Shown piece after piece: positions 28,123 to 37,121 of a stretch of 64,000 nt of DNA (its first letter is position 1; every line of letters starts with the position of its first letter). Under the pieces are notes generated by a model. That model was not told where the DNA came from, made no database searches, and worked only from the letters and a program-made list of their open reading frames with translations. Position numbers and translations under genes: made by a program. Source of the stretch: Bremerella volcania (lineage in GTDB: Bacteria; Planctomycetota; Planctomycetia; Pirellulales; Pirellulaceae); NCBI RefSeq assembly GCF_007748115.1, contig NZ_CP036289.1:3720001-3784000 (forward strand), in the 5' to 3' direction.

Positions 28123-28803
28123 CTATGCTTCGCTTTCCAGCTTTTCTTCGGCTGCGCTTTTGCGGTAGTAGTTGGGATTCAGGTTCCAGAAGTCGTCGAA
28201 ACGGCCAGCCAGGAAGTCGGTGATGCCGACACGGCCGACCGCCTCGGCCGTCGGGGACCATTCGTTTTCGTCGACGACGCGAACGCCTTCCGGTACCAGT
28301 GAAAGCTTGCTCTTCAGGCCAGGTCCAGTGATCGATTCGCCAGGCGTGAGCGCTGCTAGAAACTCTTTGTCGTCCACGATTTGCGTGGGCTGCACTTCCA
28401 CGTAGCTGCCGGCGTCGTTGCGGTCGTAGGCGGCGTGAAAAAACTGCTTCCGCTGGGCGTCCATCACCACGTGCAGGCGCGAGACGTTGTCGTCGCAGCG
28501 ATGGGCAATGGCCCTCAAAGTATTCACTCCGACCGTCGTGGCACCCGAGACGTAAGCGATTGTCTTGGCAGTCATTACGCCGATACGAAGCCCCGTAAAG
28601 GAGCCTGGCCCCTGGGCGACGATCACCAGCTGAAGTTCGGTTGGCTTCCAGCCTGCTTCCTCGACCAGTTGGGCCAGTAGCGGCGTGATGGCCTGGGTGG
28701 TGGGCAAGGTCGGATCGAGCCACTGGGAGACTACCAGTTCGCTCCCCTGAAACAAGGCGAGCGAGCTTTGCCGGGTCGAGGTGTCGATAGCGAGCGTCTT
28801 CAA
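28123..28803 (-). CDS. tsaB: tRNA threonylcarbamoyladenosine biosynthesis protein TsaB
   Basis: Partner of TsaD in making N6-threonylcarbamoyladenosine at A37 of ANN-decoding tRNAs. Family features: N-terminal KTLAIDTSTRQSSLAL (ASKHA ATPase-like fold) and VIVAQGPGSFTGLRIGVMTAKTIAY. A TTG at 28803 (AAGGAA upstream) gives 226 residues, the usual TsaB length, and places the conserved strand right at the start. An ATG at 28854 would add 17 unconserved residues, and the longest frame begins at 28944. Start choice moderately certain. Confidence 0.9.
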   Translation of the reverse strand: MKTLAIDTSTRQSSLALFQGSELVVSQWLDPTLPTTQAITPLLAQLVEEAGWKPTELQLVIVAQGPGSFTGLRIGVMTAKTIAYVSGATTVGVNTLRAIAHRCDDNVSRLHVVMDAQRKQFFHAAYDRNDAGSYVEVQPTQIVDDKEFLAALTPGESITGPGLKSKLSLVPEGVRVVDENEWSPTAEAVGRVGITDFLAGRFDDFWNLNPNYYRKSAAEEKLESEA

Positions 28804-29133
28804 GCGGAGAGTTCCTTCAGCCGGGGTAGGATGGCGATGTTCGCGGATTACCATGAATAGAATGGATTGGCGCCCACAGGTTATTTTCGCCGATCTTACC
28901 TGATGTCGGTCGGGCAATCGAGTTGGCAGGCGTTTTCGGGGCAATGGTGGTGGACTGCCAGCATTGTCTTTGGGTTATCTTGACCGCCAGAGACCTGCCA
29001 CCTAAATTTATATCCTATATCAGGTTGCGACGGCTTCCCTAAATACTGACCCCTGCGACGGCAAAAAATGAATGTTTTGCTGGCAAGCGGCGGGATCGAC
29101 TCCAGACCTTGAAAATCGGAAAGGTAGTCGGGC

Positions 29134-29886
29134 GTGAAACGTGCCCTCATCAGCGACATCCACGGTAATTTGGAAGCCTTGAACGCGGTCTTGGACGACA
29201 TCCGCCAGCAAGGAATCAGCGAGATTTATTGCCTGGGCGACGTCATCGGTTATGGCCCCAACCCGGTCGAGTGCTTGGACTTGGTTCGCCGCAAGTGCGC
29301 CATGTGCCTGTTGGGCAACCACGATCAGGCTGCCTTGTTCGACCCGGAAGGTTTTAACCCGGTCGCATTCCGTGCCATTCTGTGGACGCGCGATCAAATC
29401 GACAACTCTTCGGGCGGTGCCGCCGCGGTGAACGAGCGATGGGATTTCCTGGGGGAACTTCCGCGAACGCACGTCGAACCGAATCGACTATACGTGCACG
29501 GTTCGCCGCGTGATCCAACCAACGAATACGTCTTCCCGGAAGACGTTTACAACCAGCGGAAGATGGAAAACCTGTTCGAGCGCGTCGAGCAGTTCAGTTT
29601 CCAAGGCCATACGCATATTCCCGGCGTTTTCACGCCGAGCCTGGAGTTTTTCGGCCCGGACGAGTGCGATCACGAGTACCGCTTCGGCGACGAGAAGGCA
29701 TTGTTCAATGTCGGTAGCGTCGGCCAGCCGCGCGACGGTGACCCGCGGTCGTGCTACGTGATTCTCACGGATGAATCGATCGTCTTCCGCCGCGTCGAAT
29801 ATGACCCCGACGTCACGGCCAAAAAGATCTATGACACGCCTCAGTTAGACAACATGCTGGGTGACCGGCTGCGAGACGGTCGATAA
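29134..29886 (+). CDS. calcineurin-like metallophosphoesterase (YfcE/MJ0936 type)
   Basis: A 250-residue cytoplasmic phosphoesterase with the full set of metal ligands: [33 protein letters not shown] and [11 protein letters not shown]. The C-terminal half contains [19 protein letters not shown], also found in relatives. The substrate is unknown; close families hydrolyse phosphodiesters or nucleotides. GTG start preceded by AAGG. The next gene (29942) encodes a closely similar protein, so these are tandem duplicates. Confidence 0.93.
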   Translation: MKRALISDIHGNLEALNAVLDDIRQQGISEIYCLGDVIGYGPNPVECLDLVRRKCAMCLLGNHDQAALFDPEGFNPVAFRAILWTRDQIDNSSGGAAAVNERWDFLGELPRTHVEPNRLYVHGSPRDPTNEYVFPEDVYNQRKMENLFERVEQFSFQGHTHIPGVFTPSLEFFGPDECDHEYRFGDEKALFNVGSVGQPRDGDPRSCYVILTDESIVFRRVEYDPDVTAKKIYDTPQLDNMLGDRLRDGR

Positions 29887-29941
29887 GGACGCTTGGGCCT
29901 GCTCGCATGGCGAATCAGCATTCAGCAAGATCGAGACAACG

Positions 29942-30691
29942 ATGAAAACTGCAGTTGTCAGCGACATTCATGGCAACCTCGATGCCCTTCAGGCCGTTCT
30001 GAAAGATATTGAGTCGCAAGACGTCGATCGCATTTTTTGCCTGGGCGACGTCGTCGGCTACGGTCCGAACCCTCGGGAATGCGTCGATATCGTGCGGAAG
30101 TTCGATCTGTGCATTCTGGGCAATCACGATCAGGCAGCGCTATTCGACCCGGAAGGCTTCAGCCACGGCGCCGAGCAGGCCATCTTTTGGACGCGGAAAC
30201 AGCTGGAAAGTGGGGAAGATCAGGACACGACCCTCGGCCGCTGGCACTTCCTGTGTGGCTTGCCGCGAACGCACACTGAAGGCAACCGTCTGTTTGTGCA
30301 CGGATCGGCCCGCAATCCGCTGTGCGAGTACGTTTTCCCCGAAGATATCTACAACCCGAAGAAGCTGGAAAAGATCTTCGCACTCGTTCCGAATGTATGT
30401 TTTCAAGGACATACGCACGTCCCTGGCGTGTTTTACGAGTCGGCCCAGTTCATGTGCCCGACCGACTTCGAGAACAGCACCTATCGCTTCAACGGGGACA
30501 AGGCGATGATCAACGTGGGCAGCGTCGGCCAGCCGCGCGATGGCGATCCGCGGAGCTGCTACGTGATCGTGGATGAAAAAACGGTCCAATTCCGCCGCGT
30601 CGAGTACTCGATCGACACGGTAGCGGAAAAAATCCGCGCGATCGACGAGTTGGACGACTCTCAAGGCGAGCGTCTCTACGAGGGACACTAA
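29942..30691 (+). CDS. calcineurin-like metallophosphoesterase, tandem paralogue
   Basis: A 249-residue paralogue of the preceding protein with the same ligands: SDIHGNLDAL, FCLGDVVGYGPNPRE, ILGNHDQA and FQGHTHVPGVF. The [19 protein letters not shown] block is identical in both copies. The ATG at 29942 begins the conserved fold; an in-frame ATG at 29861 would overlap the previous gene and add 27 residues. It differs from its twin mainly in the middle (about residues 85-115), where substrate specificity may lie. Only 55 bases separate the genes, so co-transcription is likely. Confidence 0.93.
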   Translation: MKTAVVSDIHGNLDALQAVLKDIESQDVDRIFCLGDVVGYGPNPRECVDIVRKFDLCILGNHDQAALFDPEGFSHGAEQAIFWTRKQLESGEDQDTTLGRWHFLCGLPRTHTEGNRLFVHGSARNPLCEYVFPEDIYNPKKLEKIFALVPNVCFQGHTHVPGVFYESAQFMCPTDFENSTYRFNGDKAMINVGSVGQPRDGDPRSCYVIVDEKTVQFRRVEYSIDTVAEKIRAIDELDDSQGERLYEGH

Positions 30692-30950
30692 TTTCTTTTC
30701 GCGATATATTGCCTAACTCACCCGTTTTTCGGCAAATGTCGCGTATCTGGTGGCGAAGAAGCCTTGTGGCGTTTCCAAGACCGCACTTAAACGCGAGAAT
30801 AGGGCGGATTGGTCGACACCCGGCACTTTGCAAATAAGGAGGTAATCCACCTCTTTAAAAGCTGCACCGCTGGGGCTGTCCCCGTCACCCTATCATTTCC
30901 AAATGATTCGGTAGATTCATTTTTGGTTTTCATCGCAAGGACTTTCGCTC

Positions 30951-33287
30951 GTGGAACGGCGCCACATCACGTTCATCTTTCTTGCCGCTTCGCTGCTGCT
31001 GACATTCAACCTCCTGAGCAACATGAACAAGCCGGAGGAGAAGCCGGACGATGCGCGAGAGGAGATTGTCGAGGTCGATACCGATGCGAACGGCCCCAAG
31101 GACGGCAAGCCCGGCGATGGGAACGATGTTCCGGCAGAAGAAGACAAGGTCACCTACGATCGCCAGTTCGCGACGCTCGGCTCGGTCAATCCGGAAGACG
31201 GATACCGCATGCTGGTGACGCTCGATTCCAAAGGGGCGTCGGTTCACCGCGTGGAACTGAGTAACCCCAACTATCAAAGCTACGAGCACGACGACGACGG
31301 GGGCTATCTCGGCCAGTTGGCTTTCGACGAAACCGATGGCCACGGCGTGAAGATCAACGTCATCGGTCCCGGCACGCCGGCCGCCCAGGCCATCGCCAAG
31401 ACCGAAGGGGCCGCCAACGGTTTGAAAGTCGGCGACACGATCGTCTCGGTCAACGATCAACCGATCAGCGATATCAAGAGCTTCCAGGAAGCGATGCGCG
31501 GCACGAAACCGCGCGGTGAGATCGAAGTCACTGTTGAGCGTCCTTCGGCAACCGAAGGGGAAGAGCCGGAGAAGATCGTCTTTACGGCGGCGCTTCGCAA
31601 ACACCCGATTGAAGTCATTAAGCCAGACGTCTCGACCATCACCGGGGCCAATGGCCTGCCGCAGGAATACGTCCACCCGCCTGCCTACCTGACGACGCTC
31701 GCCCAGGTCGGTTCGCTCACCGCGCGGGAAGGGGCTGCCCAGTACAAAAGTCTGGCCGAGATCAAAGGCCTGCCGTCGCTGATCCATGGCAATTGGAAGA
31801 CCACGCAGGTTTCAGAGAACGAAGTCCACTTCGAGATGACGTTGTTCCCCAGCGACCTGAAGCAATTGGGAGACAACCGCAAGCTGCGTCTGGTTAAGAA
31901 GTTTAAGCTGACCAAGGTCACCGAAGAGATGACCGACGCCGAGGGCTTCCATATCGACTACGACCTGGAACTGCACAACGAGTCGGAAGAGTCGCTCAGC
32001 GTGGCCTACAAGCAGCTCGGTCCCACGGGGCTGCCGCTGGAAGGTTGGTGGTACGCCCACAAGATCAGCCACGGCTTCGGCACCGCCGGCATCCGCGACG
32101 TGACGTGGGAATCGGAAGATGGCAGCGACTACCGGTTGTTCACCGTGTACGACCTGGTCGAGCAAGCCCAGAAGGAAGGGGCCGATCCTCAGACGCCCCT
32201 TTACAACTTAGACACCAACGTCAAAACGAAGTATGCCGGCGTCGACGCCCAGTACTTCAACAGTTCGTTGCTGTTGGATCACGAGAACAGTTCGAACTCG
32301 ATCGATCTGGCCGAGGCCACCGCGGCTCCGATCGCTCCGATCGATGAATCGTACGAACCGAAAACGGACTGCACGTTCACCCTGCAAAGCCGAGCCTATC
32401 CAATCGGCGGCGGGCAAACGGTCAACCAGAAGTTCCGTATCTTTGCCGGGCCGAAGAAGACCGACGTGCTGCAGCACTACGGGCTTGGCAAGGTCGAATA
32501 CTATGGTTGGTTCAGCCCGGTCTCGTCGATCTTGCTGGTCGTGCTGCACGGGTTGTATTCCGTGCTTGGGAGTTATGGTCTGGCGATCATCGTGCTGACG
32601 CTGATGGTGCGTGGTGCGATGCACCCAATCAGCCGCAAGCAGGCCAAGAACATGCAGATTCAGCAGGCCCTTGCTCCGGAAATCAAACGCATCAGCGATC
32701 AATACAAAGACGACCCGGAAGGACGTCTCAAGGCGCAGCAAGAACTGTTCAAGAAGCACAACTTCAACCCGGTGGGTGGCTGCTTGATGATGTTCATTCA
32801 ATTGCCGATCTTCCTGGGGCTTTACCGGGCACTGGCGGTCGACTTCCAACTGCGTCAAGCACCGCTGATTCCAGGCCTGGCATGGTGCTCGAACCTGGCC
32901 GCTCCCGATCAACTGCTGTACTGGGCCAACTGGATGCCGGAGTTCCTCTCACGTCCGACCGGCTTCCCGAGCCTGGGTCCTTACCTGAACATCTTGCCGC
33001 TGGTCACCGTGTCGCTGTTCCTCGTGCAGCAGAAGCTGTTCATGCCGCCGCCGCAAGACGAACAACAAGCGATGCAGCAGCGGATCATGACCATCATGAT
33101 GATCTTCATGGGGGTCATGTTCTTCAAAGTTCCTTCGGGCCTGTGTATCTACTTCATCACCTCCAGCATCTGGGGCATCGTCGAGCGGAAGCTGCTTCCC
33201 AAGCCGAAGAACATCCCAGTGGTGGTCGAGGCGAAGAAGGAAGAGATCAAGCAGCCGAAAGTCCGCCAGGCGAAGAAGAAAAAGTAG
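30951..33287 (+). CDS. yidC: membrane protein insertase YidC with inserted PDZ-like domain
   Basis: Inserts and folds inner-membrane proteins, alone or with SecYEG. Helix 1 is at residues 4-24, then an acidic spacer, then a large periplasmic domain, and from about 515 the conserved Oxa1/YidC core (WFSPVSSILLVVLHGLYS, LMVRGAMHPISRKQAKNMQ, GGCLMMFIQLPIFLGLYRAL). At 778 residues it is far longer than the usual 540-560. Part of the excess is a PDZ-like segment at about 135-217 (AANGLKVGDTIVSVNDQPISDIKSF) in the periplasmic domain. The C-terminus is Lys-rich, as in ribosome-binding tails. GTG start. mnmE follows after 24 bases, a classical yidC-mnmE order. Confidence 0.96.
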   Translation: MERRHITFIFLAASLLLTFNLLSNMNKPEEKPDDAREEIVEVDTDANGPKDGKPGDGNDVPAEEDKVTYDRQFATLGSVNPEDGYRMLVTLDSKGASVHRVELSNPNYQSYEHDDDGGYLGQLAFDETDGHGVKINVIGPGTPAAQAIAKTEGAANGLKVGDTIVSVNDQPISDIKSFQEAMRGTKPRGEIEVTVERPSATEGEEPEKIVFTAALRKHPIEVIKPDVSTITGANGLPQEYVHPPAYLTTLAQVGSLTAREGAAQYKSLAEIKGLPSLIHGNWKTTQVSENEVHFEMTLFPSDLKQLGDNRKLRLVKKFKLTKVTEEMTDAEGFHIDYDLELHNESEESLSVAYKQLGPTGLPLEGWWYAHKISHGFGTAGIRDVTWESEDGSDYRLFTVYDLVEQAQKEGADPQTPLYNLDTNVKTKYAGVDAQYFNSSLLLDHENSSNSIDLAEATAAPIAPIDESYEPKTDCTFTLQSRAYPIGGGQTVNQKFRIFAGPKKTDVLQHYGLGKVEYYGWFSPVSSILLVVLHGLYSVLGSYGLAIIVLTLMVRGAMHPISRKQAKNMQIQQALAPEIKRISDQYKDDPEGRLKAQQELFKKHNFNPVGGCLMMFIQLPIFLGLYRALAVDFQLRQAPLIPGLAWCSNLAAPDQLLYWANWMPEFLSRPTGFPSLGPYLNILPLVTVSLFLVQQKLFMPPPQDEQQAMQQRIMTIMMIFMGVMFFKVPSGLCIYFITSSIWGIVERKLLPKPKNIPVVVEAKKEEIKQPKVRQAKKKK

Positions 33288-33311
33288 CAACCTGCAAGGT
33301 GCTGCATAGCT

Positions 33312-34661
33312 ATGGACCTGGAACAAACGATCGTCGCGATATCGTCCGCGCCAGGTATCGGCGGCAGGTCCATCGTCCGCCTGAGCGGCGCGGAGGCCGT
33401 CCGCCTCGCGCTAAGCGTAACACTGCGGCCTGATGACGTCACGTTCAGCGGCTCGCAAGTCATCCAGCGCGAGATCTGCCTGCCTGGCGAGCGAACGCTG
33501 TTGGCCGACTTCTGGATCTGGCCCACGTCACGCAGTTATACCCGGCAGCCGCAGGTCGAAATCCATCTGCTGGGAAGCCGCGCGATCGCCGACCTCGTGT
33601 TGATCGACCTGCGCCGCGCGGGGGCACGTTTGGCTCAGCCAGGCGAATTCACGATGCGAGCCTTTCTGGCCGGCAGGCTCGATCTCACCCAGGCTGAAGC
33701 GGTGCTGGGAGTGATCGACGCCCATGGCGAGCAGCGGTTCCAATCGGCGCTGCGGCAACTCTCTGGTGGACTATCTGGCCCACTGCAAAACGCACGCAAT
33801 GATCTGATCGAGCTGTTAGCGCTGCTGGAAGCAGGTCTCGATTTCGTGGAAGAAGACATCGAGTTCATCGAGATGGAAGAACTCCGCGAGCGCGTCACCT
33901 GCATATACGACTCGCTCGCTCGACTTCGCGATCAGATTCAGTCGCGATCGACCAACCAGTCGATCCCCAAGGTCGTTCTGCTGGGACTGCCCAATGCCGG
34001 CAAGAGCAGCTTGTTCAATGCCCTGGCCGGATCGGACGAGGCAATCACGTCACCAGTCTCCGGTACCACGCGCGACTTCATTACTCGCAAGGTTCACTGG
34101 CAGAACGTCGATCTCGAATTGGTCGATACGGCTGGGCACGAACTACCGGAAGGCGACGTGATCCGAAAATTCATGGCCGATCAAACCCGATTTGCCACCG
34201 AAGATTGTGACATTGGAATTCTATGCGTCGATGCCCAGGCAGGCATGTTGGAGCAAGACCGTGAGCTGAGCCGGCGCATTCCCGCGGATCAGTTGCTGAT
34301 CGTGGCCACGAAATGCGACTGCCTGGAAACAGAGTGCCCGGCATTCGCCTCGCAAGCGACCAGCGCGAAGGCGAAAACTGGCATCGAAGCTCTCCAACAA
34401 GCCATCGTGGCTAAACTTACGGAGTTGGAGCTGACGGAGGATACGTTGGTCCCCAGCTCAGCGATCCGCTGCCTGGGCGCGATTGAAGAGACGCTGGGGG
34501 CACTTGCCACCTGTTTGGATGGCATCGCGGGATATCACTCTGAGGAATTGATCGCTTCTGAGATTCGTTACGCCATCGGTCAGCTTTCAGAGGTTGTGGG
34601 CGCGGTCTATACGGATGACATACTGGACGTGATCTTTTCCCGATTTTGCATTGGAAAATAG
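33312..34661 (+). CDS. mnmE: tRNA uridine-5-carboxymethylaminomethyl modification GTPase
   Basis: With MnmG modifies the wobble uridine of certain tRNAs. GTPase motifs: G1 GLPNAGKSS (about 225-233), G2 TTRD (252-255), G3 DTAG (272-275). The G4 motif is TKCD (333-336), deviating from the standard NKxD. The C-terminal FCIGK with the catalytic Cys is intact. The N-terminal folate-binding domain (APGIGGRSIVRLSG) is present. Length 449 is normal. It follows yidC by 24 bases and is likely co-transcribed. Confidence 0.97.
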   Translation: MDLEQTIVAISSAPGIGGRSIVRLSGAEAVRLALSVTLRPDDVTFSGSQVIQREICLPGERTLLADFWIWPTSRSYTRQPQVEIHLLGSRAIADLVLIDLRRAGARLAQPGEFTMRAFLAGRLDLTQAEAVLGVIDAHGEQRFQSALRQLSGGLSGPLQNARNDLIELLALLEAGLDFVEEDIEFIEMEELRERVTCIYDSLARLRDQIQSRSTNQSIPKVVLLGLPNAGKSSLFNALAGSDEAITSPVSGTTRDFITRKVHWQNVDLELVDTAGHELPEGDVIRKFMADQTRFATEDCDIGILCVDAQAGMLEQDRELSRRIPADQLLIVATKCDCLETECPAFASQATSAKAKTGIEALQQAIVAKLTELELTEDTLVPSSAIRCLGAIEETLGALATCLDGIAGYHSEELIASEIRYAIGQLSEVVGAVYTDDILDVIFSRFCIGK

Positions 34662-34716
34662 CCCGAGAATCTTGTAATTTTGTGCCGGGTTTGATTGCAT
34701 AAAGCTTATCTAATCG

Positions 34717-34733
34717 CTAAGTTGACAACTTAG
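34717..34733. promoter_or_regulatory. 17-base palindrome, candidate operator
   Basis: A perfect dyad CTAAGTTG-A-CAACTTAG in the gap before the oxidoreductase gene at 34929. It contains TTGACA (34722-34727), which matches the -35 consensus, although no good -10 is seen at 17 bases. Such a site could bind a dimeric repressor. Confidence 0.45.
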
Positions 34734-34928
34734 GCGGCACACGAGGGGTCTGTACTTTGCGTGCGGTCACGGCCAAGTTGTCGTCCTATCCTGCCACCTT
34801 AGTTTCCCTTCCAGCCTTTCCTTTTTCGCTAATTACCGCTTCTTCGGTCTTGCCCGCTTTGTAATTCTTTCTTGAGCACCAGGCCCGACAGAAGCAACGG
34901 ATTTGCAAATCAACGAGGAGATAAGTAC

Positions 34929-36281
34929 ATGCGTTCTAACGAGAATCGTCGTAACTTCATGAAGCTGACGGCGGCTGCCGGTGCTGGCTTCTGGGCTGCC
35001 GGTGGTGTGCAGGCCCAAGAGACGAAGTCCCCTAACGAGAAGATCAACTTCGCCAGCATCGGTATCGGCGGTAAAGGTTCGAGCGATTCGAATGATGCTG
35101 GACGCGCCGGCAACATGGTGGCCATCGTCGACATCGACAAAGAACGCTTGGAACAAGCGGGTGTTCGCTTCCCGGACGCGAAGAAGTACACTGACTACCG
35201 CGCTATGCTGACCGAAATGGGCGACAAGGTCGACGCCGTCACCGTCAGTACCCCAGACCACTCGCATGCTCCTGCTTCGGCCATGGCCATGAAGATGGGC
35301 AAGCACTGCTTCACGCAGAAGCCACTGACCCACAGCATCTGGGAAGCACGTCGCCTGGGCGAAATCGCTAAGGAAAACAAGGTCGTGACTCAGATGGGTA
35401 ACCAAGGTACGGCCGAACGTGGCGTTCGTCGTGCTGCGGAAATCATCCAAGGTGGCGGCATCGGAAACGTGAACGAAGTTCACGTCTGGACCAACCGCCC
35501 TGTCTGGCCGCAAGGTATTGCCAAGCCGGAACCACAACCCATTCCAGAAACGCTGGATTGGGAAATGTTCATCGGCCCAGCGCCTTACCGTGAATACGCC
35601 GACGCTTATCACCCATTCAAGTGGCGTGGTTGGTGGGACTTTGGTACCGGTGCTCTCGGTGACATGGCATGCCATACGTTCAACATGGCCTTCATGGCAT
35701 TGAACCTGCGTGATCCGATCTCGGTCGAAGCCGAATCGTCCGGCCACAACGGCCAAACCTATCCGAAGTGGTCGGTCATCAAGTTCGAGTTCCCAGAACT
35801 CGACGGTCGTGCTCCGGTTACCATGTACTGGTACGACGGCGGTAAGCTGCCAGCTCCGGAACTAACCAAGGACCTGCCGCTGGATAACGGCAAGCTGTCC
35901 AGCAGCGGCAGCCTGTTGATCGGCGACGCCGGTAAGATCTACTCGCCAAACGATTACGGTGCCAAGTTCCACTTGCTGCCGGAAGAAAAGTACAAGGACT
36001 ACGAAGGTCCAGCCGAATCGATTCCGCGTTCGCCGGGTCACTTCAAGGAATTCGTCGATGGCATCAAGGGCGGTCCTGAGCCCATGTCGAACTTCCCGAA
36101 CTACGCCGGTCCGCTGTCGGAAACCATCCTGCTGGGTAACCTGTCGGTCTGGACCACCGGTGAATCGGGCAAGGGTAAGGTCATCGAATGGGATGCCAAG
36201 AACCTGGAAGCCAAGAACGCTCCGGAAGTCGCGGAGATCATCAAGCCGAAGTACCGCGAAGGTTGGGCTGACCTGATCTAG
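34929..36281 (+). CDS. Tat-exported Gfo/Idh/MocA family oxidoreductase
   Basis: A 450-residue NAD(P)-dependent sugar or inositol dehydrogenase-like protein. The N-terminal NRRNFMKLTAAAGAGFWAAG is a Tat signal, then the Rossmann fold (FASIGIGGKGSSD) and the EKxL-type motif as QKPLTHSIWEA. The C-terminal domain contains WWDFGTGALGDMACHTFN, a family signature. The ATG at 34929 has GAGGAG upstream; an earlier ATG at 34872 would precede the signal. Codon choice is biased to CGT, GGT and CTG with few rare codons, suggesting high expression. A strong terminator follows. The sugar substrate is unknown. Confidence 0.94.
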   Translation: MRSNENRRNFMKLTAAAGAGFWAAGGVQAQETKSPNEKINFASIGIGGKGSSDSNDAGRAGNMVAIVDIDKERLEQAGVRFPDAKKYTDYRAMLTEMGDKVDAVTVSTPDHSHAPASAMAMKMGKHCFTQKPLTHSIWEARRLGEIAKENKVVTQMGNQGTAERGVRRAAEIIQGGGIGNVNEVHVWTNRPVWPQGIAKPEPQPIPETLDWEMFIGPAPYREYADAYHPFKWRGWWDFGTGALGDMACHTFNMAFMALNLRDPISVEAESSGHNGQTYPKWSVIKFEFPELDGRAPVTMYWYDGGKLPAPELTKDLPLDNGKLSSSGSLLIGDAGKIYSPNDYGAKFHLLPEEKYKDYEGPAESIPRSPGHFKEFVDGIKGGPEPMSNFPNYAGPLSETILLGNLSVWTTGESGKGKVIEWDAKNLEAKNAPEVAEIIKPKYREGWADLI

Positions 36282-36315
36282 TTCGCACCGCGCTGAATAA
36301 CTGTTGCAACAAGAA

Positions 36316-36351
36316 AAAGCGGAGCTGTCCCCCGGATGGCTCCGCTTTCTT
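36316..36351 (+). terminator. rho-independent terminator
   Basis: A 10-bp perfect stem, AAAGCGGAGC (36316-36325) and GCTCCGCTTT (36339-36348), followed by TCTTATGTT. It lies 35 bases after the oxidoreductase stop. Confidence 0.8.
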
Positions 36352-36467
36352 ATGTTCCTCCCCGAAGAATCTCGCGAATCGTTTGCGGGATTTGTCCTTG
36401 TTCTTATATGATTGACTTGCGATCGGTCATTCGATCTACGCCCGCATAAGTCCTACCGAGTTCCGTA

Positions 36468-37121
36468 ATGTCGTTACCCCCTTCCGCAACAAAGACGGTT
36501 TCTGACGCACAAGATGTCGCGTCGCAGACCGAATCCGCCTTTGTGCAGTACGACCGTGTAAAAGCCGCGGAAGAGGATGCGCTTCTGATTCAGGCCTTGC
36601 AGTCCAACGATCGCGAAGCCTTGGGGACCTTCGTCCAGCGACAGCAAGGGTTCGTCTTTGGCTATCTCCGTTCCCGGATGGTCGACCCGACCGATGCCGA
36701 CGATCTGTGCCAGGAAGTCTTTCTGCGGTGTCTGGCCGGCAAGGTTCGCTTTCGCGGCGATGTGCCGGTTCGGCCGTGGCTCTTGGGCGTTGCCCGGAAC
36801 GTCCTCCGCGAACACATTCGCCGCAACAAGCGCCGCAAGGAAGTCGAGTGGACCGAGCTTTGCCTGGAACTCGACTCGCTGACTGAGGACGACAGCTCCG
36901 ATTATCGCATCGTGCACGGGTGGCTTCATTCGTGCATCGAGATGCTCGGTAGTTCGGCTCACGAAGCATTGAAAATGCATTACTTCGCTCGTCTGAAAAT
37001 GGCCCAAATCGCGGAAAAGATGCGGCGCAGCGAAGGGGCCGTCAAGCTTCTCGTTTTCCGTGCCCGTCAGGCCCTCAAAGAATGCGTCACACGAAAGTCG
37101 CGGATCGCCTCGGATGAATGA
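36468..37121 (+). CDS. ECF-type RNA polymerase sigma factor
   Basis: A 217-residue sigma-70-family factor. Region 2 contains DADDLCQEVFLRCLAGKVRFRGD and PWLLGVARNVLREHIRRNKRRK (about residues 80-125). Region 4 shows LKMHYFARLKMAQIAEKMRRSEGAVKLLVFRARQAL (about 168-205), the -35-binding helix-turn-helix. A roughly 35-residue N-terminal tail is extra. Its last codons overlap the start of the next gene by 8 bases, so the two products are almost certainly co-regulated. The downstream membrane-anchored protein may be its regulator. Target promoters unknown. Confidence 0.93.
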   Translation: MSLPPSATKTVSDAQDVASQTESAFVQYDRVKAAEEDALLIQALQSNDREALGTFVQRQQGFVFGYLRSRMVDPTDADDLCQEVFLRCLAGKVRFRGDVPVRPWLLGVARNVLREHIRRNKRRKEVEWTELCLELDSLTEDDSSDYRIVHGWLHSCIEMLGSSAHEALKMHYFARLKMAQIAEKMRRSEGAVKLLVFRARQALKECVTRKSRIASDE

